Positions 58,347-64,000 of a stretch of DNA of 64,000 nucleotides are shown in pieces. This DNA is from Streptococcus pasteurianus (lineage in GTDB: Bacteria > Bacillota > Bacilli > Lactobacillales > Streptococcaceae). The DNA lies in contig NZ_CP039457.1 of the NCBI RefSeq assembly GCF_004843545.1, positions 710,501 through 774,500 on the forward strand. Direction: 5' to 3'. Under the pieces are notes generated by a model. The model searched no databases. It saw only the letters and a list, made by a program, of their open reading frames with translations, and was not told the origin of the DNA. How positions within the stretch are numbered: position 1 is the first letter of the stretch; each line of letters opens with the position of its first letter. A program made the translations under genes and the position numbers.

Positions 58347-58363
58347 CATAGTTAAAAACTATA
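58347..58363. promoter_or_regulatory. MET-box 1 upstream of metA
   Basis: CATAGTTAAAAACTATA differs from a perfect TATAGTT/AACTATA dyad at the first base only. It is centred at about -66 relative to the predicted metA start. Confidence 0.8.
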
Positions 58364-58380
58364 TCTACTTAGAGGAATTA

Positions 58381-58397
58381 TATAATTGAAAACTATA
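58381..58397. promoter_or_regulatory. MET-box 2 overlapping the metA -35
   Basis: TATAATTGAAAACTATA has one mismatch in the dyad. Its centre is 34 bases from box 1, about three helical turns, and it covers the -35. Confidence 0.7.
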
Positions 58398-58414
58398 TCT
58401 CCATATTTTATAAT
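58386..58414 (+). promoter_or_regulatory. metA promoter
   Basis: TTGAAA (58386-58391) and TATAAT (58409-58414) are 17 bases apart; the start is expected near 58421, 32 bases before the ATG. Confidence 0.75.
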
Positions 58415-58452
58415 ATTACTTAACGACAATATTATAGAATGGAGATATTTTC

Positions 58453-59397
58453 ATGCCAATAAAACTTGATAAAGAATTGCCGGCGTTAGACATTTTACGC
58501 GAAGAGAATGTCTTCATTATGGATAATAAACGTGCCAAACATCAAGATATTAGACCAATGGATTTTCTCATTGTCAACTTGATGCCAACAAAAGAAGTGA
58601 CAGAGACACAGCTTTTACGCCTATTAGCCAATACGCCTTTGCAAATTAATGTTGAGTTTCTTTATATGACGAGCCATGAGTCTAAAAATACAACTGCTGA
58701 ACATTTAGAAACTTTTTACAAAACATTTGACGATGTGCGACATAAGTATTATGATGGATTAATCATAACAGGTGCTCCTATTGAAACTTTGGATTATGAA
58801 GAAGTTGATTACTGGAGCGAACTTTGTCAAATCTTTGCTTGGTCTAAAACACACGTTTATTCAACTCTTCATCTTTGTTGGGGAGCGCAAGCGGGCTTGT
58901 ACTATAAATACGGCATCAAAAAAGTTTTGTTAGACTGTAAGTTATCAGGTGTTTTTTCACAAGACGTTGTTAGCCCTGAAAATCCTATCGTACGTGGATT
59001 CGATGATAGTTTTATGGCGCCACATTCACGTTATACCGAGGTGTGTCGTGAAGACGTTGAAAAAATTGATGACTTGGAAGTTATTGCGGCTAGTGAAGTT
59101 GTTGGTTTGTCTATTGTGGCTAGTAAAGATTTGCGTGAAGTTTATAGCTTTGGACATTTAGAATATGATCGAGAAACCCTTGATAGGGAATATAAACGTG
59201 ATGTTAAGGTTGGAAAAAATCCTAACATTCCAGAACACTATTATTTGAATGACGACCCCGCCCAAAATGTGCCAATGCACTGGAATTTGGCAGCAACAAC
59301 ATTCTTTAGTAACTGGATTAACTATGCTGTTTATCAGGAAACCCCATATTCATTGGTAGAACTGGAAAAAGATTTTTCATTTTATGGTTACCTATAA
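58453..59397 (+). CDS. metA: Homoserine O-acetyltransferase (MetA family)
   Basis: MetA acylates homoserine at the entry of methionine synthesis. The 314-residue protein has the family start [23 protein letters not shown], the nucleophile Cys142 in [16 protein letters not shown], and the catalytic His/Glu pair in SFGHLEYD near 235. Residue 111 is Glu ([12 protein letters not shown]). Work on Bacillus MetA showed Glu at 111 favours acetyl-CoA and Gly favours succinyl-CoA, so acetyl transfer is predicted despite the usual succinyltransferase label. GGAG precedes the ATG. Two MET-boxes precede the promoter. Confidence 0.95.
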   Translation: MPIKLDKELPALDILREENVFIMDNKRAKHQDIRPMDFLIVNLMPTKEVTETQLLRLLANTPLQINVEFLYMTSHESKNTTAEHLETFYKTFDDVRHKYYDGLIITGAPIETLDYEEVDYWSELCQIFAWSKTHVYSTLHLCWGAQAGLYYKYGIKKVLLDCKLSGVFSQDVVSPENPIVRGFDDSFMAPHSRYTEVCREDVEKIDDLEVIAASEVVGLSIVASKDLREVYSFGHLEYDRETLDREYKRDVKVGKNPNIPEHYYLNDDPAQNVPMHWNLAATTFFSNWINYAVYQETPYSLVELEKDFSFYGYL

Positions 59398-59487
59398 TCA
59401 GATAGGGTTAATTTTCTGACGATAAAACGTGCTAAATCTCTATCTCGGATGACTTGATGGATAGGATTATCTTTTAGGAATATTATT

Positions 59488-60162
59488 ATGAGTTTTTTAG
59501 AAAATTTTAAATCGGGTAATTTGGTGCTACCGAGTGCTCTTCTTTTTCATTATAAAGATATCTTCAAAAGTTCAGATGACTTTTTGATTTGGCAGTTTAT
59601 TTATTTGCAAAACACGACCAAAATGGATGACTTAGCGCCTAGTCAAATCGCAACTGCTTTAGACAAGACAGTTGCCGAAGTGAATCGTTCGATTTCTGAT
59701 TTGACTGCTCAAGGTCTTTTGGACATGAAAACCATTGAGCTTGGTAGTGAAATTGAGGTTATTTTTGATGCAAGTCCAGTTTTGGCACTTTTAGATGACT
59801 TGTTAGCTAAACCTACGGAGACTCAAGAAAAACAAGCTTTAAATCCTATTAAAGAATTGGTTGAAGATTTTGAGCGTGAGTTGGGCCGCATGCTTAGCCC
59901 ATTTGAACTGGAAGATTTGCAAAAAACAATTCGTGAGGACAAGACAGACCCTGATTTGGTTCGGGCAGCCCTTCGTGAAGCTGTTTTTAATGGTAAAACT
60001 AATTGGAATTATATCAATGCGATTTTACGTAATTGGCGTCGTGAGGGTATTACAACCATGCGTCAAGTTGGGGAACGTCGTAAAGAGCATGAGGACTCGA
60101 AAGCAGGCAAAGTATCCGTATCAGATGATTTTCTAGCTGCTATGGATTTATGGAGTGACTAA
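59488..60162 (+). CDS. dnaD: Replication initiation protein DnaD
   Basis: DnaD acts in loading the replicative helicase at the origin and at restart sites. The 224-residue protein has the N-terminal winged-helix oligomerisation domain (about 1-105) and the C-terminal DnaB_2 domain (about 125-195) ending in NWNYINAILRNWRREGI, the conserved YxxxIxxxW-type motif that binds DNA. The start has TTTTAGGAAT upstream. The stop and the nth ATG overlap (TAATG), the same pairing as in bacilli. Confidence 0.95.
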   Translation: MSFLENFKSGNLVLPSALLFHYKDIFKSSDDFLIWQFIYLQNTTKMDDLAPSQIATALDKTVAEVNRSISDLTAQGLLDMKTIELGSEIEVIFDASPVLALLDDLLAKPTETQEKQALNPIKELVEDFERELGRMLSPFELEDLQKTIREDKTDPDLVRAALREAVFNGKTNWNYINAILRNWRREGITTMRQVGERRKEHEDSKAGKVSVSDDFLAAMDLWSD

Positions 60163-60812
60163 TGAGAGTAGGACGTGAACGTTTAAAGAAAATCTTAGCT
60201 ATTATTGGTGAGATGTATCCAGAGGCACGTGGTGAATTGGAGTGGGAGACACCATTTCAATTGCTAATCGCGGTCATTTTATCTGCGCAAACGACAGATA
60301 AGGCAGTTAATAAAATCACGCCAAACCTTTGGAAAAAATACCCTGAAATTGCTGATTTAGCCAATGCAAATTTAGAAGATGTTGAAGATTGTCTGAGAAC
60401 GATTGGTCTTTATAAAAATAAAGCTAAAAATATCGTCAAGACAGCGCGAGCTATTTTACGAGATTTTGATGGCAAAGTTCCAAAGACTCATAAGGAGCTT
60501 GAAAGTTTGCCTGGAGTTGGACGTAAGACGGCTAATGTTGTTTTGGCAGAAGTGTATGGTATCCCGTCCATCGCTGTGGATACTCATGTGTCGCGTATCG
60601 CTAAACGTCTCAATATCTCAGCACCAGATGCTGATGTTACCGAAATTGAGCAAGACTTGATGAAGAAAATTCCAAAGAAAGATTGGATTTTAACACATCA
60701 TCGCTTGATTTTCTTTGGACGTTATCATTGCTTGGCTAAAAAGCCAAAATGCGACATCTGTCCAGTTCAAGCCTACTGTAAGTATTACAAAGATAATGTG
60801 AAAAATAATTAG
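60162..60812 (+). CDS. nth: Endonuclease III
   Basis: This base-excision glycosylase/AP lyase removes oxidised pyrimidines. The 216-residue protein has the helix-hairpin-helix LESLPGVGRKTANVVL near 111-126 with the catalytic Lys, the catalytic Asp in SIAVDTHVSRI near 138, and the [4Fe-4S] ligands Cys190, Cys197, Cys200 and Cys206 (spacing C-X6-C-X2-C-X5-C). It is coupled to dnaD by a one-base overlap. Confidence 0.97.
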   Translation: MRVGRERLKKILAIIGEMYPEARGELEWETPFQLLIAVILSAQTTDKAVNKITPNLWKKYPEIADLANANLEDVEDCLRTIGLYKNKAKNIVKTARAILRDFDGKVPKTHKELESLPGVGRKTANVVLAEVYGIPSIAVDTHVSRIAKRLNISAPDADVTEIEQDLMKKIPKKDWILTHHRLIFFGRYHCLAKKPKCDICPVQAYCKYYKDNVKNN

Positions 60813-60908
60813 AGTTTGGGACGAAAATTGTTTACATAGTTATTATTTACAAGACGCAGTGGTTGAGTGGTTTCTAATGCGCTGATAAATCAGCTTTTAC
60901 AACCCTAC

Positions 60909-61042
60909 TTGACATCAAGCTTCGCTTGACTTTATTTCCCACCTCAAAAGCTTCCCCAAAGCTTTTGAGCTGTGCGGGGGTGAGTTATAAAGCTTTGGGG
61001 AACCTTTATAATCGGGAAATAAAACTTACGAAGTAAGTGTCA
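60909..61042. repeat. Nested palindromic element
   Basis: Perfect arms TTTATTTCCC (60931-60940)/GGGAAATAAA (61014-61023) enclose a perfect 13-base pair TTCCCCAAAGCTT (60952-60964)/AAGCTTTGGGGAA (60990-61002). An alternative 11-bp hairpin, CTCAAAAGCTT (60943-60953)/AAGCTTTTGAG (60959-60969), excludes the inner one. The outer arms extend imperfectly to TGACA (60911) and TGTCA (61038), each with its own small hairpin. No open frame is seen. The 422-base gap around it also holds GCTGAT/ATCAGC and AAAACGGT/ACCGTTTT (61043-61068) stem-loops. Confidence 0.8.
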
Positions 61043-61152
61043 AAAACGGTTTAGGAATAGACCGTTTTAGGTCAGCAACAAGAAATTAAGACTTGCTGAG
61101 AAATCAAGTTTCTACGAAACTACTGATTCGCTTTTTAATTTTTAGGCTCATG

Positions 61153-61179
61153 AATAAAGTCTCCACTGGAGACTTTATT
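61153..61179. terminator. Perfect 12-bp hairpin before trmK
   Basis: AATAAAGTCTCC and GGAGACTTTATT pair with a three-base loop. The T-run is weak, so terminator function is uncertain. Confidence 0.55.
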
Positions 61180-61194
61180 TGTCTCACTCCCTTT

Positions 61195-61203
61195 TGATAT
61201 AAT
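61195..61203 (+). promoter_or_regulatory. Extended -10 promoter of trmK
   Basis: TGATATAAT is an extended -10 box; the start is expected near 61210. Confidence 0.55.
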
Positions 61204-61234
61204 TGAAATGAATGATATTTTAGAAGGAAAATTT

Positions 61235-61921
61235 ATGCAGACAGTATTATCACAACGTTTGGCTGCCGTGGCGGAATTTGTGCCGCAGGGGGCACGTTTA
61301 CTTGATGTTGGAAGTGACCATGCTTACTTACCAATTGTTTTGACAGAAGGGGAAAAAATTTCATTTGCTATTGCAGGTGAAGTGGTTAAAGGACCTTATG
61401 AATCAGCCCTTCATAATGTTGCAGGAGCTGGTTTAGCTGATAAAATCGCTGTTCGTTTAGCAGACGGTTTAGCGGCTTTTGACGAATCTGATAATGTGAC
61501 AGCTATCACCATTTGTGGCATGGGTGGTGGTTTGATTGCTGATATTCTCGCAGCTGGCGTTGATAAATTAGCAAGCGTTGAGCGTCTGATTTTACAACCT
61601 AATAACCGTGAGGATGAGCTTCGTGCTTGGCTTATGGCAAATCATTTCAAAATTATTGCGGAAAAAATCATGACTGAAAATGATAAATTCTACGAAATCA
61701 TGGTGGTAGAACATGGGAAAATGACTTTGTCGGATACAGAATTGCGTTTTGGACCATTTTTAAATCAAGAAAAATCAGCAATCTTCAAATTACGTTGGAA
61801 ACGTGAATTGAAAAAATTAGAGATTGCTTTGCCACATGTTCCTAAAAATCGTATCGATGACCGCGAAGCCATTTCACAAAAAATAGCAGCAATTAAGGAG
61901 GCTATCAATGAAAGCAAGTGA
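61235..61921 (+). CDS. trmK: tRNA (adenine-22-N1)-methyltransferase TrmK
   Basis: The frame opens at 61208, within the promoter start region, but AGAAGGAAA before the ATG at 61235 sets the start and gives 228 residues. The SAM-binding motif [13 protein letters not shown] is near 24-36, and the conserved [15 protein letters not shown] is near 90; a C-terminal helical coiled coil follows (about 165-225). TrmK methylates A22 in the D-loop of tRNAs and is essential in pneumococcus. It overlaps the nif3-like gene by 14 bases. Confidence 0.93.
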   Translation: MQTVLSQRLAAVAEFVPQGARLLDVGSDHAYLPIVLTEGEKISFAIAGEVVKGPYESALHNVAGAGLADKIAVRLADGLAAFDESDNVTAITICGMGGGLIADILAAGVDKLASVERLILQPNNREDELRAWLMANHFKIIAEKIMTENDKFYEIMVVEHGKMTLSDTELRFGPFLNQEKSAIFKLRWKRELKKLEIALPHVPKNRIDDREAISQKIAAIKEAINESK

Positions 61922-62696
61922 GATTATTGCTCGTTATGAGGCGTATTGCCCACGTGAATTATCTATGGAAGGAGATATTTCAGGGCTTCAAATTGGCACT
62001 CTTGACAAGGATGTTAAGCGTGTGATGATTGCACTTGATGTTCGTGAGACGACAGTTGCAGAAGTAATTGAAAAAGGTGTTGATTTGATTATTGTTAAAC
62101 ACGCTCCGATTTTTAAACCACTTAAGGACTTGGTCGCAACGGCACAAAATCAGATTTACATTGACTTGGTGAGGCACGACATTGCCGTTTATGTTAGTCA
62201 TACTAACATTGATATTGTTCCAGATGGTTTAAATGATTGGTTTTGTGAGCTCTTGGAGATTAAGGACACTGACATTTTGACACCAACTGCAGATGGCTAT
62301 GGGATTGGTCGTATCGGAAAGATTGAGGAGCAGACTTTTTCCGATTTTGCATTAAAAGTAAAAGAAAAATTCCATTTGGATAGTGTACGCCTAGTTGCTT
62401 ATGGAAATCAAGAGACTCTCGTTAACCGTGTTGCGATTTGTGGCGGAAGTGGTCAAGGATTTTATCGTGACGCAATGGAAAAAGGGGCACAAGTGTATAT
62501 CACAGGAGATATTTATTATCACACAGCCCAAGAAATGATTACTAACGGCATGCTTGCGATTGACCCTGGGCATCACATCGAAGTGCTTTTTATCGATAAA
62601 TTGGTTGAAAAATTCAATGCTTGGAAAGCCGATAATCAATGGAATGTTGATTTTATAGCCAGCCAAGCAGAAACTAATCCATTTTTTCATTTGTAA
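61908..62696 (+). CDS. Nif3-like dinuclear metal centre protein
   Basis: The 262-residue protein belongs to the NIF3 (DUF34) family, whose members form hexameric rings with a two-metal site; some have been reported as GTP cyclohydrolase-like. Metal ligands: His in [10 protein letters not shown] near 64, Asp/His in [10 protein letters not shown] near 98, and [10 protein letters not shown] near the C-terminus. AAGGAGG within trmK serves as ribosome site. The trmK-nif3 pair is conserved across Firmicutes. The substrate is not settled. Confidence 0.92.
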   Translation: MKASEIIARYEAYCPRELSMEGDISGLQIGTLDKDVKRVMIALDVRETTVAEVIEKGVDLIIVKHAPIFKPLKDLVATAQNQIYIDLVRHDIAVYVSHTNIDIVPDGLNDWFCELLEIKDTDILTPTADGYGIGRIGKIEEQTFSDFALKVKEKFHLDSVRLVAYGNQETLVNRVAICGGSGQGFYRDAMEKGAQVYITGDIYYHTAQEMITNGMLAIDPGHHIEVLFIDKLVEKFNAWKADNQWNVDFIASQAETNPFFHL

Positions 62697-62703
62697 TAAG
62701 TTG

Positions 62704-62734
62704 TAGGATTGAGAAGAAGTCTCAATCCTATTTT
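62704..62734 (+). terminator. Terminator after the nif3-like gene
   Basis: TAGGATTGAGA (62704-62714) pairs perfectly with TCTCAATCCTA (62720-62730), followed by TTTT. Confidence 0.8.
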
Positions 62735-62817
62735 GGTTTAAAAATGTCATGCTAATCCAGAATTTGCGTTATTTCAGTGCAGGAAATTCCTGAAAAACTT
62801 GCAAAATAGGAAACTTA

Positions 62818-62846
62818 GTGACAGCATTTCCAAAAAATGGTAAAAT
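62818..62846 (+). promoter_or_regulatory. Promoter of the rfb (rhamnose) genes
   Basis: GTGACA (62818-62823), 17 bases, then TAAAAT (62841-62846) preceded by TGG. A CAGGAA/TTCCTG palindrome at 62780-62792 lies upstream and could be an operator. Confidence 0.6.
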
Positions 62847-62880
62847 AGAATTGATAATTAATAAAGAGGGAGACCTAACT

Positions 62881-63750
62881 ATGAAAGGTATTATTCTAGC
62901 AGGAGGATCTGGTACACGTTTGTACCCATTGACTCGTGCGGCTTCAAAACAACTTATGCCAGTGTATGATAAACCAATGATTTACTATCCACTGTCTACA
63001 CTAATGTTGGCAGGAATTCGAGATATTTTAATCATCTCAACACCGACTGATATTCATCGTTTTGAAGAATTACTTGGTGATGGGTCAGAATTTGGAATTT
63101 CACTTTCTTATGCTGTTCAACCAAGCCCAGATGGATTGGCACAAGCTTTTATCATCGGTGAGGAATTCATCGGTGATGACAACGTTGCGCTTATCTTAGG
63201 AGACAACATTTATCATGGACCAGGACTTAGCAAAATGCTTCAAAAAGCAGCTAGCAAAGAAAAAGGGGCTACTGTCTTTGGTTACCAAGTCAAAGATCCA
63301 GAACGTTTTGGTGTTGTTGAGTTTGATGATAATCGTAACGCGATTTCAATTGAAGAAAAGCCGGAACATCCAAAATCTCACTATGCCGTAACAGGTCTTT
63401 ATTTCTATGACAATGATGTTATTGAAATTGCTAAAAGTATCAAACCAAGTGCGCGTGGTGAACTTGAAATTACAGATGTCAACAAAGTTTACCTTGAACG
63501 TGGCGACCTTTCTGTAGAAGTTATGGAACGTGGTTTTGCGTGGCTTGATACAGGAACACACGAAAGTCTTTTGGAAGCGGCTCAATACATTGAAACTGTA
63601 CAGCGTATGCAAAATCTTCAAGTGGCAAACTTGGAAGAGATTGCTTATCGTATGGGCTACATCACCAAAGAAGATGTTCATAACCTTGCACAACCATTGA
63701 AGAAAAACGAATACGGAAAATACTTGCTTCGTTTGATTGGAGAAGAGTAA
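62881..63750 (+). CDS. rfbA: Glucose-1-phosphate thymidylyltransferase
   Basis: RfbA (RmlA) makes dTDP-glucose from glucose-1-phosphate and dTTP, the first step to dTDP-rhamnose for streptococcal wall rhamnan. The frame opens at 62818, but AGAGGGAG before the ATG at 62881 and the start [18 protein letters not shown] give 289 residues, the standard length. The nucleotidyl-transfer motif GGSGTRLYP is at 8-16, the sugar-binding segment [16 protein letters not shown] is near 145, and [11 protein letters not shown] carries the metal-binding Asp. The stop overlaps the rfbC ATG (TAATG). Confidence 0.97.
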   Translation: MKGIILAGGSGTRLYPLTRAASKQLMPVYDKPMIYYPLSTLMLAGIRDILIISTPTDIHRFEELLGDGSEFGISLSYAVQPSPDGLAQAFIIGEEFIGDDNVALILGDNIYHGPGLSKMLQKAASKEKGATVFGYQVKDPERFGVVEFDDNRNAISIEEKPEHPKSHYAVTGLYFYDNDVIEIAKSIKPSARGELEITDVNKVYLERGDLSVEVMERGFAWLDTGTHESLLEAAQYIETVQRMQNLQVANLEEIAYRMGYITKEDVHNLAQPLKKNEYGKYLLRLIGEE

Positions 63751-64000
63751 TGACTGAACAGTTTTTTGGTAAAGAATTAGCAGGGCGCAAAATTGATGCT
63801 ATCCCTGGAATGATTGAATTTGATATTCCGGTCCATGGTGACAACCGCGGATGGTTCAAAGAAAACTTCCAAAAAGAAAAAATGATTCCTCTTGGTTTTC
63901 CAGAATCTTTCTTTGCAGAAGGTAAATTACAAAATAACGTTAGCTTCTCACATAAAAATGTTTTGCGTGGACTTCATGCAGAACCTTGGGATAAATACAT
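63750..64000 (+). CDS. rfbC: dTDP-4-dehydrorhamnose 3,5-epimerase (N-terminal part)
   Basis: The gene begins at the last base of the rfbA stop and runs off the window; about 83 residues are present. They contain the RmlC cupin features: IEFDIPVHGDNRGWFKENF, FFAEGKLQNNVSFSHKNVLRGLHAEPW with the catalytic His in RGLH. RmlC is the third step of dTDP-rhamnose synthesis. rfbB is expected next. Confidence 0.94.
   Translation, partial: MTEQFFGKELAGRKIDAIPGMIEFDIPVHGDNRGWFKENFQKEKMIPLGFPESFFAEGKLQNNVSFSHKNVLRGLHAEPWDKY

Noticed and set aside
58396..58449. RNA hairpin hiding the metA ribosome site (ATATCTCCAT facing ATGGAGATAT)
   Set aside because: The left arm lies upstream of the predicted start near 58421, so it would not be in the mRNA unless a second upstream start exists.

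Overview
This window is chromosomal DNA of a low-GC streptococcus. The order of core genes (atpA-G-D-C, murA-epuA-endA, T-box-pheS-pheT, rexB-rexA, miaA-hflX-unknown-rnz-SDR-recJ, apt, metA-dnaD-nth, trmK-nif3, rfbA-rfbC) is streptococcal. A bile salt hydrolase, a malolactic enzyme and gut-type glycosidases make the S. bovis/equinus complex (gallolyticus, infantarius, lutetiensis, equinus) the most likely home. The species is an inference, not proven here.

Layout. 1-3368: end of the F-type ATP synthase operon. 3369-10776: envelope and nuclease genes (DUF1146 protein, murA, epuA, endA), then the T-box controlled phenylalanyl-tRNA synthetase genes, with a decayed acetyltransferase between pheS and pheT. 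10777-17760: rexB-rexA recombination nuclease. 17761-25900: an inserted sugar-use cluster (AraC regulator, DexB-like alpha-1,6-glucosidase, IS110 element, GH36 alpha-galactosidase, PTS EIIBC). It resembles the msm operon with the ABC importer replaced by a PTS, and it is bracketed by a second, slightly diverged copy of the rexA 3' end. 26058-36171: a MetE-like methyltransferase, PHP phosphatase, alpha/beta hydrolase, DUF3042, then miaA to recJ.

36172-57700: a second accessory block between recJ and apt: malolactic enzyme and malate carrier, bile salt hydrolase, a YSIRK-type AraC regulator divergent from a 3985-residue LPXTG adhesin with 39 identical 243-bp Rib-like repeats, a LapA/CsbD pair, and a TetR-controlled ABC exporter. 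Together these suit acid, bile and host-surface life in the gut. 57753-64000: apt, metA, dnaD, nth, a strongly palindromic spacer, trmK, nif3-like, and the start of the dTDP-rhamnose genes rfbA-rfbC.

Regulatory signals read directly include two MET-box promoters with the box centred at about -66 (metA and the MetE-like gene), a cre site on the dexB promoter, a TetR-type dyad inside a consensus promoter, a probably leaderless gene, and a cUUCGg hairpin lying between the Shine-Dalgarno and the AUG of rnz. No CRISPR array, tRNA or rRNA gene was seen.
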